A DNA stretch of 64,000 bases from JAKAWW01 sp049966775 (lineage in GTDB: Archaea; Micrarchaeota; Micrarchaeia; Micrarchaeales; Micrarchaeaceae), in the NCBI GenBank assembly GCA_049966775.1, contig JBMFTZ010000001.1, positions 21,171 to 85,170 on the forward strand. The letters run 5' to 3'. The position numbers and the translations under genes were made by a program. How positions within the stretch are numbered: the stretch's first letter is position 1; each line of letters starts with the position of its first letter. Below are positions 16,128 through 24,769 of this stretch, one piece after another. Below the pieces are notes generated by a model. It was not told the DNA's origin. It did no database searches and worked only from the letters and a program-made list of their open reading frames with translations.

Positions 16128-18185
16128 TCACCCTAGCAGCTTGCCAAGCGTGCAGCCGCTGCCATACGTCGCATTGCCCTGCGCGGAGAGCATGTTACCG
16201 TACACGCCTTTGTAAGCGATATAGCTCGGCGAGCCGCTGCCGAGGTGTATTATGGGCGTGCCCGCAGCTAGCAGCTTGTTGAAGCACTGCACTCCCGAAA
16301 GCGATGCGTTGGCAGAAATGCACGAATAGTTCTGCGCTGCGAGTATCGCCACGCTCTTGCCTTCACTCTGCAGCGACTTCTGCAGCGAAGCTGCGCACAG
16401 AAGCTGAGCCGCATTGAACGAGCCCGAATCGTTGACTATTATGGCAGCGCTGTGCGCGCTGTGGAGCCTGCTCGCAAACATCGAAAATGGTAGGAACGCG
16501 TTAGCGCTCTGCGCCGCTGCGAACGTCGCATATGTATAGATGAGCACCAGTATGAACAGCACTATGAAAACGATGCTCCACGAGCGCCTCACCCGCCTGT
16601 TTAGCTTTATCTTCTTTCTCTTTTTGAACCTTGCATATGTTAGCGAGTATACGAGCAGCACTATTATTACGCCTATTATGAACGATAGAAGCGCCGCATA
16701 TGCTGGCGATGCGGCGATCTTGGCGCTTACCGAACCGGTTGGGCTGTATAGCATGTAGCTTACTATGCCCCCGTCAAAATCCTTTACCAGTGCACCGAAA
16801 GTGAACGGCGTGCCGGAAAATGCGGCTATGCCTTTGCTCACGGCACTCTCGTTGGCAAGCATCGCCTGCAGCGAGGAGCTGCTCACGCCCTGCATGAGCT
16901 CAAGGGCAATGCCCTGCTGCTCCGCGGAGAGCTTTGCAAGCTCTGGTGGCACATGCCTGAAATCCAGCTGGTCCCTTATCGCGGCGACAGATGCGCTGCT
17001 TATGCTGGAGTTGAGCGGAGCGTAGAGCGCGTCAAGCTTCGAATACAGCCCGGTTACGTTAGAGATGCTGGCAAGCAGCTCTGTATTAGCAAGCGCTATG
17101 CTCTGGTTTATGCCCAGCTTCTTTATTGCTGCAAAAGTGGCTACTAGTTTAGACACGCTCTCATTTAGCGTTGCATTGTTTATTCTCGACAGCAGCGCCT
17201 GCGCATTGAAAAGCGTGGAGTTGTATTTTGGCATTGTCGCATTGAGGAAAGCGTCAAAAGCGGCGGTTTCCTTAGCCCTCACTACAGGCGCTATATACGC
17301 ATATGCGAGGTTTGAGGCGTTTGCGCTGAGCTGCATGATGCTCGCATTGGAAAGCGGCAGCATCGAAAGCTGCTGCACCGTGTTCTGCATGCTTTGCAGC
17401 AAAGTGGAATTGAAAGTGGTGTATTCGCACATTCCTATGTCGACGCAGTACCACGGTTCCTGCGTTGGCGCCAGATAGCTTGGGCACGAAGAAAAGTTTG
17501 AAGCGGAGAAGTTCTGCGGCACTGGAAATATCGGGTTCTGAGGCAGCACCGTTGCTATGTGAGAGATGTTGCTGAGGGCGTTTTTCATTGCGGATATGCT
17601 CGCATAAGGATCGACAGAAGCGTTGTGAAGAGCATTGTAGAACGCGCTGTAGTTTGCCACGAGGTTGCCGTATTTCGCAGAGAAGTTCATTATGCCAAGG
17701 CCCATTACGCCTGTCGGTCCACCGTAATCGGGGAGCCAGTATGAGCATATCGGCACGGTCTGGCACGAGAAGCAGCCGTTTGTGGCGTTGCACGTATAAT
17801 AGTTAAGCCCTGTTTCTATGCGGCAGTCGTCAAGCGGCGGCGCGGCCTGCGCCTCGTAATTGCTCATTGAAGCATTGAGAGATGCGAGCACTGACTTGCT
17901 CGGCGCATACACACTCAGCACATAAGGCCTAAGCGCCTTGTATATCTGCGTTGCGTTTGTGAGCATTGAGTAGTTGCCATGAGTGGCATTTACGACAATG
18001 AAAGAGATGCCGTGCTGCATTATCGTGTATGCATTGCCGCCAATGCTTTCATTATGCATCGAATAGGAGCTTATCGTCGAATTGGGCATGTATATATGAA
18101 GGTACTGCACAAGCGACGCATTGGCGCCCAGTGCGGTAGTTGCGAGGAGTGAAAGCATAATTGCAGCAAGAATTTCAACGCGCAT
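16128..18185 (-). CDS. Large sequon-rich surface protein with C-terminal four-cysteine domain
   Basis: The 685-residue protein starts with a signal peptide (ending near TALGANA) and continues with a long extracytoplasmic region that has dozens of N-X-S/T sites and a cysteine-rich patch (about residues 119-148). Two transmembrane helices follow (about 495-520 and 535-560), separated by a strongly basic loop, FKKRKKIKLNRRVRRSW. The last 110 residues are again outside and carry four cysteines arranged as in the next gene (15567-16121). A TATA box (GTATTTAAATAT, 18217-18230) precedes the ATG by about 40 nt. Function unknown; heavy glycosylation and tight linkage to the S-layer and pilin genes suggest a surface or contact role. 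Confidence 0.62.
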   Translation of the reverse strand: MRVEILAAIMLSLLATTALGANASLVQYLHIYMPNSTISSYSMHNESIGGNAYTIMQHGISFIVVNATHGNYSMLTNATQIYKALRPYVLSVYAPSKSVLASLNASMSNYEAQAAPPLDDCRIETGLNYYTCNATNGCFSCQTVPICSYWLPDYGGPTGVMGLGIMNFSAKYGNLVANYSAFYNALHNASVDPYASISAMKNALSNISHIATVLPQNPIFPVPQNFSASNFSSCPSYLAPTQEPWYCVDIGMCEYTTFNSTLLQSMQNTVQQLSMLPLSNASIMQLSANASNLAYAYIAPVVRAKETAAFDAFLNATMPKYNSTLFNAQALLSRINNATLNESVSKLVATFAAIKKLGINQSIALANTELLASISNVTGLYSKLDALYAPLNSSISSASVAAIRDQLDFRHVPPELAKLSAEQQGIALELMQGVSSSSLQAMLANESAVSKGIAAFSGTPFTFGALVKDFDGGIVSYMLYSPTGSVSAKIAASPAYAALLSFIIGVIIVLLVYSLTYARFKKRKKIKLNRRVRRSWSIVFIVLFILVLIYTYATFAAAQSANAFLPFSMFASRLHSAHSAAIIVNDSGSFNAAQLLCAASLQKSLQSEGKSVAILAAQNYSCISANASLSGVQCFNKLLAAGTPIIHLGSGSPSYIAYKGVYGNMLSAQGNATYGSGCTLGKLLG

Positions 18186-18329
18186 GTGGTCGCCCTTTCC
18201 ATATATTATTGAGTAGAAATATTTAAATACGTGTTGCCAAAAGGCGACGATAAAAATCCGTATTTAAGGAAGAAGCGCGGGCATAGATTCAAGAGAAGGC
18301 TCGGCAACAAATAGGCATTGAGGATTGAA

Positions 18330-18395
18330 AACAGAATCAAAAAGGATCAGAAAAACCTAAAAGAGAAAGAAAAAAGAAAGAAAGAAAGGCAAGCA
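18330..18395 (-). terminator. T-rich terminator after the S-layer gene
   Basis: Immediately after the S-layer stop, the minus strand is a long pyrimidine tract dominated by T (TTTCTTTCTTTCTTTTTTC and further T runs). This is typical of strong archaeal termination and suits a very highly expressed gene. Confidence 0.6.
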
Positions 18396-18398
18396 GGT

Positions 18399-21300
18399 TT
18401 AGCTGCTTGCTGCCTTTGCATATAGCTGCTGTATGAATGCGTTTGCCGCTGCGGTTGTCTGGTTGGCGTAGTAGCCCGCTATCAGTATGCGGTTTGTTCC
18501 ATACGCCTGGTCTATCTGCGTTGTGGGCGTCATTGAGATGTTGTATGCCTTCTGCAGCTGTGCGCTCAGCGTGTTGACGTAGCCGCTTCCCACCAGTATC
18601 AGGTTGCTCGCCGGGTTTGCCTGTGAATCAAGCACTACTAGCGGGCTTGTTGGCAAGCTGCTCAGCAATACTGGCTGGTCTGACGTGCTGACTGACGGAG
18701 TTGCCGTTATGTTGCTTATGCCCGATATGGAGTAGTGCGATGCCTGAATGCCCGATGCTGTTATGTTGGCTATGCTTACGTTCGGTAGGTTTGTTGCTTC
18801 ACCTATAGTGTAGCCTGGGCCTGATGTTGGGTATATCTTGTAGCTCTTTGTTATTGTGGTTGTTGATGGACCTGCCGCGAACTGGAGCATGTCTACGCTC
18901 TTCGCAAGGTTCAGTGTTACTGCTGTTGTGCCAATCGATGCCACTTCGCTGCCGCGCTCTGTTATGAAGCCCTGAGGCACATTGAATGGGCTGTTGTAAG
19001 TGTATCCTGAAGGCGTGTATGTGACGTTGTTAGAGAGCGATGACGGTGTTCCTGAAGGCGCTGTTGCATTGAGGTAGTACAGAGGCGTTGCAGAAATGCC
19101 TCCCGTAGAGTTGGTTATGCCCACTGTTAGTGTGTCTGGCGCCGAGTTTACTCCTGGTACGGGATATTCTGGTATAGAGTAAGTGAAGTACTCATTCCTT
19201 ACTCCTGGCGTTGACACGCTTGTTGGTGCCAAAGTGAATGTCTGCTGAAGCTGCCCGGGCTGCTGGTATGTAACGCTTGATCCTGAAGTGAGCAGGTCAT
19301 AATTCTTTCCTGCCTGGGTGTACATTATTTCTGGTGATGAGTATGGAGACAGTGTTGCAAGAGTTAAGTAGTTGCCTGACGTGGGTGCGTTTGATGATGT
19401 ATATTCACCAGCGGATAATCCATTCACGTTTATCACATCCATAACATTGGCTGTGAACCCTGGATTTGGCACTGCTGCATGAGAGCTGAGGTACATGTTT
19501 ATGTTTGTGACGTTGTTGAATGGGGCCGACACTGGCAGATAGTAATAATAGTCACCAGCTGGGCTGGCCGTATCGAATGTTGCTGTTTGTGTTGTCAGGG
19601 AGTTTTGCGTTGTGTACCCTGTTACTGCCACAGTAAGTGGGTATGTGCTGGATACAAAGCTGTTTGCTGGCGCGGCTGACACTACTTCTACCACAATGGC
19701 GTTCGCGCCGGATAGCGAGCTTGATATATAATTTGCAGTTTCTGTAAGCTCATACGGGTTAAGGTTGTATGTTAGCGTTGAGGTTCCTGCTCCTGCCACC
19801 GTGAATGCGTTTGGTATCTGGCTTGTCACTGTGAAGAGGTTTGCCGGCTCTGTTATTGCTGTGTCGTTTACTCCGTAGCTTGAACTACTGCCTGCAAGGT
19901 TCTGGTATGTCACGCTGCTTTGTGTTGAAGTCGCAAGCTGCAGTGCGTCGAAGTCAGTAGATCCCGGGCTTAATGTCTGGCCTAGGAATGTGAGCTTCCA
20001 TACCGCTGGGCTTGTCATGAGCTCCATGCTATGGTCTGGAAGTAGAGTCTGGGAGTTTGCGCTTGTGCCATATATTGTTATGCCCTGAAGCTCGTTTGCA
20101 GAGCCACTGCTGGTTGCGTTTGTTGTCCACTGAAGCTGCACGTCGTAGTTGGGGTTTGCGCTGTTGAATGCACTGCCGCTTGAAAGGTTTACTATGTTGG
20201 AGAACAGCTGTATGCGCGCCCACCTCTGGTACGAATACAAACCTGCGAATGTCTGACCCACTTTCACATAAAGCGTGTGGCCGCTGACATTGAACTCAGT
20301 TGTGTTGAACCTTCCTATTGATGTCTCGTTTGTCAGTACTCCGTTGTAGTAAACGCCTATTGCCGCTGGTGTTCCGCTAGGATAGCTAAGGTCCTGCAGC
20401 TTGACCGTGAAGTTGCCTGCCGATATAGAGTGGCTTACATTTACGATTGTTGACGGTGTCATCGCTTGCGCCAGTGAGATTTTGCCTCCTGTGACGAAAT
20501 TGCCTGAATTGACGGTTATAGATGGCGGACTAAAGTTGTATGTGGTATAGTTTGCGCCTAAAAGACTGAAGGCCTGGTTTGTGGGCGCGTTGCTTGTCTT
20601 CACATTTATTGGGGAACCGAATATTACCTGGTATGCGAGGTTGGCGTCAACCAGCGCAAGGCTCTTTGCATTTTGGTCGTATACTGGGAATCCTGTAACC
20701 CAAAGGCTTTCTGTTTCACTTGTTGGGCCGCTGCTTGATAGAAGTCCTGCTGGCGCTACTTTGAGTATGTTGTCATATGCTGGGTTGGTGCCCGATGAAA
20801 ATGACGAGAACGCAACGCCACCTCCGTTCTGTGTTGCAGTAACGCTAGTTGCAAGCGGAACGCCTATGTTCACGTAGGGGCTTTCTGCTGTATATGGTGA
20901 CGACGCAACTATTGAATATTGCTCAGGATAAACGTATGGGCTGCTAGAACCCTGCAAGGACTTTGTTGAAGTGGCTGCACCTGGATTCTGCGGTACTGCT
21001 CCGTTGAGCACCGAGCCTATCAGCGCGCTGAAGCCGTATGTTCCGCTTGATATCGCGGTTCCTGACTCGTTGAGCCAAACCTGCGGGTTTACAAGCGCGT
21101 GGCTTGACGAATTCGACACTGACACAACGTGCAGCACGCTTGCCGCCTGTGTCGCATTGACACTCGCGGTTACAGGCACGCTAGTGAATGCAAGGTTGCC
21201 TATCGCAGCTGCGATGTTTGCCGCTGCAACGCCGTCGCTTGGCTTGGCAGCGCTTCCCACAACGATCTGCACCTGTGGCGCTCCTGCGTTGCTTATTATT

Positions 21301-21404
21301 GGCACGTTCTGGAATGTTACAGGGCTTGCGAACGCAAGGCCGAGTCCTAACAATGCCGCGCCTGCTGTTATCGCGGCTATCTTCTTTGCATTTATGCTAT
21401 TCAC
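18399..21404 (-). CDS. S-layer protein
   Basis: The 1001-residue secreted protein should form the cell-surface lattice. Residues 1-27 form a signal peptide (ITAGAALLGLGLAFA). The N-terminal segment QIVVGSAAKPSDGVAAANIAAAIG is the signature seen after the signal in archaeal S-layer proteins (VVG...DVVAAANIAAKIG type), and the C-terminus NRILIAGYYANQTTAAANAF matches the corresponding end domain. The middle is a long Ser/Thr/Asn-rich beta-type region with many sequons, presumably glycosylated by AglB. Translation starts at GTG (21404) with AGGTGA at 21409-21414; an upstream ATG runs into a stop after three codons. Codons favour T at third positions more than neighbours do, as often in very abundant proteins. 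Confidence 0.9.
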   Translation of the reverse strand: MNSINAKKIAAITAGAALLGLGLAFASPVTFQNVPIISNAGAPQVQIVVGSAAKPSDGVAAANIAAAIGNLAFTSVPVTASVNATQAASVLHVVSVSNSSSHALVNPQVWLNESGTAISSGTYGFSALIGSVLNGAVPQNPGAATSTKSLQGSSSPYVYPEQYSIVASSPYTAESPYVNIGVPLATSVTATQNGGGVAFSSFSSGTNPAYDNILKVAPAGLLSSSGPTSETESLWVTGFPVYDQNAKSLALVDANLAYQVIFGSPINVKTSNAPTNQAFSLLGANYTTYNFSPPSITVNSGNFVTGGKISLAQAMTPSTIVNVSHSISAGNFTVKLQDLSYPSGTPAAIGVYYNGVLTNETSIGRFNTTEFNVSGHTLYVKVGQTFAGLYSYQRWARIQLFSNIVNLSSGSAFNSANPNYDVQLQWTTNATSSGSANELQGITIYGTSANSQTLLPDHSMELMTSPAVWKLTFLGQTLSPGSTDFDALQLATSTQSSVTYQNLAGSSSSYGVNDTAITEPANLFTVTSQIPNAFTVAGAGTSTLTYNLNPYELTETANYISSSLSGANAIVVEVVSAAPANSFVSSTYPLTVAVTGYTTQNSLTTQTATFDTASPAGDYYYYLPVSAPFNNVTNINMYLSSHAAVPNPGFTANVMDVINVNGLSAGEYTSSNAPTSGNYLTLATLSPYSSPEIMYTQAGKNYDLLTSGSSVTYQQPGQLQQTFTLAPTSVSTPGVRNEYFTYSIPEYPVPGVNSAPDTLTVGITNSTGGISATPLYYLNATAPSGTPSSLSNNVTYTPSGYTYNSPFNVPQGFITERGSEVASIGTTAVTLNLAKSVDMLQFAAGPSTTTITKSYKIYPTSGPGYTIGEATNLPNVSIANITASGIQASHYSISGISNITATPSVSTSDQPVLLSSLPTSPLVVLDSQANPASNLILVGSGYVNTLSAQLQKAYNISMTPTTQIDQAYGTNRILIAGYYANQTTAAANAFIQQLYAKAASS

Positions 21405-21449
21405 TTGCTCACCTAAACATTTTTTGTTGTTCTATTAGTCAATTGAAAA

Positions 21450-21461
21450 GTATTTAAATAC
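21450..21461 (-). promoter_or_regulatory. TATA box of the S-layer gene
   Basis: GTATTTAAATAC, a perfect palindrome, lies about 50 nt before the GTG start, giving a leader of roughly 25 nt that contains the AGGTGA ribosome-binding site. Confidence 0.6.
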
Positions 21462-21679
21462 ATATGTTACGTATAATAATTTTTTTATAAATAAACTTTT
21501 ATACTTCGCCATTTGTCAAATTTCCCATCTTTTATTGACATAGCCCTCCGACGCAAGTTCGCTGATACACGTTATGTGCGTTATGCTGCTGCACACCCGC
21601 GCGCATGCTTCCAGACGCGCCGGCCATGCCAGTCAGGGCACCTATAATATAGTATAATAGGCTTAAATAGGCTTAAAAA

Positions 21680-21940
21680 CCTTTCTGGTTCGTGCAGCAA
21701 CCCCAACCAAAGGGCTGACTGACTTTCTGCCGGAAAACCAGATTAACCGGGGCACCATGACATAAGGCAACACCGCGGGACCAAGCAGCCCGCTTCCCGC
21801 GCTAAAGCTTATCCCATGCCTGGTGTGAGCATACGGTTTGGAAGGCAGCAGACGCGCGCACCAGGCCTGCAAGAGTGTGCGCATTCGCCTGAAGAAAGGC
21901 GGCCTGCATCGCCCGCCTACGGATGACGCATTCCGATACT
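21680..21940 (+). ncRNA. Structured RNA, candidate SRP (7S) RNA
   Basis: The stretch between the S-layer gene and 21954 has no convincing protein frame but folds well. An 8-bp stem, GCCTGGTG/CACCAGGC (21818-21825 with 21859-21866), encloses GGTTTGGAAGGCAGCAG. This closely resembles SRP RNA helix 8, where the consensus is GG-NNN-GGAAGG-N-AGCA. A 7-bp hairpin CGCGGGA/TCCCGCG (21774-21801) could be helix 6, and GCAACAC (21767-21773) can pair with GTGTGC (21875-21880) around both, as helix 5 does. TATA-like boxes (TTAAATA, TTAAAAA) lie at 21663-21679. Against it: the apical stem has imperfect pairs, an extra hairpin follows helix 8, and I could not identify the Alu domain. Ends are approximate. 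Confidence 0.55.
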
Positions 21941-21953
21941 CAAAGCCCAGGAT

Positions 21954-22277
21954 TCAGCTGCATATGCCGTTCGAAGCCTGTGAGGAAAGCTTTGCCATGT
22001 TGACCTTGAGGTTGTAACGCGCAAGAACACCGCTTGAATTATACGCTCTTATCGCGGTGATTGCGCTGCTGCTGCCGTTGTAGGCCATGCCTATGAAAGA
22101 GAACACCTGCTGCTTTGTAGGATTTGAAGGTATGTTAAAGCAGCCTGATTGCACGATTGTGGTGCTTACCCGGCGCTGGGGCGCGATCCTGCCGATGGCG
22201 AAAAGCGCCAATGCTGCTACCACCATCACAGCCAGCGCAACCGTAATGTAAGCGAGTGATTTAGCCTTGCCGTTCAA
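21954..22277 (-). CDS. Small single-span membrane protein, unknown
   Basis: The frame encodes 107 residues from a TTG start; an in-frame stop lies five codons upstream and no ATG is available before the membrane helix. One helix (about residues 10-28, TVALAVMVVAALALFAIG) is followed by an extracytoplasmic domain with cysteines (SGCFNIPSN and the final NGICS), two sequons and no recognisable motif. The two cysteines may form a disulfide. Short AGGGG upstream could serve as ribosome-binding site. Function unknown. Confidence 0.5.
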   Translation of the reverse strand: MNGKAKSLAYITVALAVMVVAALALFAIGRIAPQRRVSTTIVQSGCFNIPSNPTKQQVFSFIGMAYNGSSSAITAIRAYNSSGVLARYNLKVNMAKLSSQASNGICS

Positions 22278-22416
22278 TCTGAACGCCCCTTATTTCGCTT
22301 CTAGCAGTGAAGGCATTCAGCTGTTCGCCAGAGCCTGCTTTCCAGTGCGCCAGGTTCTTCTGCAATAAGCGTATGTGGTGCAAAACTTTTATATTGGATT
22401 GCAAATAAATTCCGTG

Positions 22417-23289
22417 ATGGACGTATCAAAAAGCGCGCAGACGCGCGCGCGCTTGTACAACCTTATAAAAGAAGGCTATGCGTCTGCGCTGCTGCTAAGG
22501 CCGGAATTGCTCGAGCATAAGGAGAGCGCCAGGCTTATGGACAGGCTTGAGGAGCTGCTCGACAGGAACGGCTTTACAGTAGTTGCAAAATACAGGCTTG
22601 AGCAGAGGCGCGAGTTCATCGACGCGCACTACATGGGCGTTTCTGAGAGCGGGATGACAAGCAAGCTTGCCGAAAGCGGCATAAAGATACTGCTGCTGCT
22701 GGGCTACGAGAAGCTGAACATAGCGGATGTAACTGAAAGGCTTAAGGCATATCATTATATTAGTGACACAGATGCGCAGGCGGTTGCGGGGAGCATGCCG
22801 CTCCTGAAGAGGCTCGCCGCGGAGCTATTGAATAGCGGGCGCAAGGACATGAATGGGATGGTCACGCTTCTTGGCATTTTTGACAGGGAAGAGCGCGGCG
22901 CCGCCATAAGGGCTCTCGAAGCGCTGGGCTCGGCGCTGCTTAACGTGGAATACAGGAACATAGGCAGCGCGCTAGAGCTATGGGTCGTGTGCAGCAAGGA
23001 GGGCAACGCAAGCTCAAGGCTTTATGCACTGAGGGGCGGCACCGATCCGCTCCTTGCAAACCCAAACAGTATGCGCGGAGCCCTGAAAGAGGTAAGCGAA
23101 GGCAAGAGCCTGGCGTGGAATCTGCTCAACAGGGGCGTTGTCTGCCAGATTGTGCATACGGAGCCCAGCGCCGAGGGCATAATAGACATGCTGGAAAGGT
23201 TCGCCAAGCACGGGCTTATGAGCGCGGGTGACATGGATGCGCTTGCTGAAAAGCTTAATAATCTGCTTGGCAAAGAATCAATGCGGTGA
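22417..23289 (+). CDS. Divergent nucleoside diphosphate kinase-like protein with internal insertion
   Basis: From the ATG at 22417 the protein has 290 residues. The frame extends upstream to a GTG at 22375, but a TATA box (22386-22395) lies between, 26 nt before the ATG, so the ATG is preferred. Residues 21-72 read like the N-terminus of NDK (ALLLRPELLEHK for the LIKPD strand, GFTVVAKYRL for the GF.IV strand). Residues 206-262 match its active-site end: RGGTDPLLANPNSMRG for the ATNP...PGTIRG segment, and CQIVHTEPSAEGI for the N.IHASDS segment, which puts the phospho-histidine at His247. Between these lie extra residues not found in the usual 150-residue enzyme. It probably balances NTPs, but activity is unproven. 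Confidence 0.6.
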   Translation: MDVSKSAQTRARLYNLIKEGYASALLLRPELLEHKESARLMDRLEELLDRNGFTVVAKYRLEQRREFIDAHYMGVSESGMTSKLAESGIKILLLLGYEKLNIADVTERLKAYHYISDTDAQAVAGSMPLLKRLAAELLNSGRKDMNGMVTLLGIFDREERGAAIRALEALGSALLNVEYRNIGSALELWVVCSKEGNASSRLYALRGGTDPLLANPNSMRGALKEVSEGKSLAWNLLNRGVVCQIVHTEPSAEGIIDMLERFAKHGLMSAGDMDALAEKLNNLLGKESMR

Positions 23290-23293
23290 CAAT

Positions 23294-23758
23294 ATGCGCG
23301 CTTACATAGAGATGGAGGCTGGATCGAGGGTAAAGCACGTCTTCAACGAGAAGAAGAAAGAGCTGCTCATGCATAGATTGCTTAAGGAACCGCTCATAGA
23401 GCCTTTCTGCTACGGCTTCATAAAGGGCACAAAGAGCGGGGACGGCGACGCGCTTGACGTGTTCGTTATGAGCAGCAGGCACATAAGTGCTGGCGATGAG
23501 GTGGACGCCGAGCCGATAGGCGTACTCTACTCAGAGGACGAGATGGGCGAGGACAACAAGATCATCGCGGTCGAGAAATACGACAAGTCATATGGCGGTA
23601 TGCTGGACATATCGCAGGTAGACAAGAGGCTGCTCTATGCGCTGCTCTACCAGATAGAGCACAACAAGGACGGCCTTGAAGGTAGGTTCACAAAGATAAA
23701 AGGCATCGGCAACGCGAAAGAGGCCAAAGACGCGATAGAAAAGGCTTCGGCGCAATAG
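23294..23758 (+). CDS. ppa: Inorganic pyrophosphatase (family I)
   Basis: The enzyme hydrolyses pyrophosphate to phosphate. The 154-residue product shows the soluble family I signature: IEMEAGSRVKHVF at the start, PFCYGFIKGT, then the metal-binding aspartates in GDGDALDVFVM, followed by EMGEDNKIIAV. It is slightly shorter than the usual 165-180 residues. The ATG is 4 nt after the stop of the NDK-like gene, so the two are co-transcribed. A longer frame overlapping the previous gene is a shadow. Pairing with an NDK-like protein fits nucleotide and phosphate metabolism. Confidence 0.88.
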   Translation: MRAYIEMEAGSRVKHVFNEKKKELLMHRLLKEPLIEPFCYGFIKGTKSGDGDALDVFVMSSRHISAGDEVDAEPIGVLYSEDEMGEDNKIIAVEKYDKSYGGMLDISQVDKRLLYALLYQIEHNKDGLEGRFTKIKGIGNAKEAKDAIEKASAQ

Positions 23759-23900
23759 CACTTATGGCAATTTCACGAAGTTGTCCGTTGCCGCTATTCT
23801 GTATGCATTTGTTCATATATTTTTGTTAATTGATGCATACGTTTTAGGAAAAGAGCAAAAAACAAGAAGTAATTTAAAGACGGAATAAAAAACCAGATAG

Positions 23901-24713
23901 ATGGAAAGCATAAAGGTAAAAGGCGTAGATCTAACCATAGAGATGAAGCTCAAAGACACAAAGAATGCAACTGCAAGGCTCAGGAATGGAGTTATACTTG
24001 TTACGCTGCCGGTGCGCCTTGGCGAAGAGCACAGGAAAGAGATATACGAAAAGCTCAAGTCAAGAATGATAAGAAGAATAGAAAAAAGAGGCATAAGCGA
24101 ATTCCAAAGCGGTGGCATTGAAATCAAGGACGGCCAGTCTATAAGCGCAATGGGAAGAAGCTTCACAGTCAGCATAAGGCATTGCAATAACAAGCGCTAT
24201 TCCGGCGCAAGAGTGAGGGGCAACGAGATAGAGATAAGGCTTGCGAGCGTTGTTGGCAAGGAGCTTGAAGGCAGGGTTGCTTCCATGCTTGCGATAAAGG
24301 CAATCTCAAGGGCTTTGCAGATGAGCATTGAAAAAAGAGTAAGAGAGCTCAACGCGGCGCATTTCAAAGCCCAAATAAACAGGGTGCGCATAAGGGACAA
24401 CACAACGCTATGGGGCAGCTACAGCATGAAGAGCGGGAACATAAGCATCAACTTCAAGCTTCTTCTTGCTCCTTCCGATATGTTGGACTATGTGATAATA
24501 CACGAGCTTGCCCATACAAGAGTGCACAATCACAGCAGGAGATTTTGGGCCCTTGTTGCAGGCGCAATGCCTAACTACATGGAAAAGAGAAGATGGCTCA
24601 GGAGGAACGGTGGCCTGCTTGGCATGGCGGCAAGCGCAGGGGCAAGCGCTGCCGGAGCGGGGCCCAAATGCCTGGGCGGACCAGAAAACACGGTAGAGCA
24701 CAGCAAGATATAG
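23901..24713 (+). CDS. YgjP-like (DUF45) zinc metallopeptidase
   Basis: The 270-residue protein carries HELAHTRVHNHSRRFW near residue 200, the HExxH zinc motif with a third His, in the arrangement typical of YgjP/DUF45 metal-dependent hydrolases related to SprT and WLM proteases. The N-terminal 130 residues are beta-rich, and the preceding segment TTLWGSYSMKSGNISINFKL matches the RWGSCS...I.LN element of the family. The C-terminus has a low-complexity Ala/Gly stretch. A TATA box (23871-23879) sits 26 nt before the ATG, so the transcript is probably leaderless. The physiological substrate is unknown. Confidence 0.85.
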   Translation: MESIKVKGVDLTIEMKLKDTKNATARLRNGVILVTLPVRLGEEHRKEIYEKLKSRMIRRIEKRGISEFQSGGIEIKDGQSISAMGRSFTVSIRHCNNKRYSGARVRGNEIEIRLASVVGKELEGRVASMLAIKAISRALQMSIEKRVRELNAAHFKAQINRVRIRDNTTLWGSYSMKSGNISINFKLLLAPSDMLDYVIIHELAHTRVHNHSRRFWALVAGAMPNYMEKRRWLRRNGGLLGMAASAGASAAGAGPKCLGGPENTVEHSKI

Positions 24714-24769
24714 ATACTTTTCTGGTCATATTTAGCTGATTCTCAAAGTTGTGCGGATGTGTGCTTTCA

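Noticed and set aside
21663..21884. A 73-residue minus-strand frame in the S-layer upstream region
   Set aside because: No start signals or protein-like pattern; the region is better explained by RNA secondary structure on the plus strand.
21680..21940. RNase P RNA as identity of the structured RNA
   Set aside because: The conserved GAGGAAAGTCC-type segment and its P4 partner are absent on both strands.
22375..22416. Earlier GTG start for the NDK-like gene
   Set aside because: A TATA box lies between this GTG and the ATG at 22417, so the GTG would not be in the transcript.
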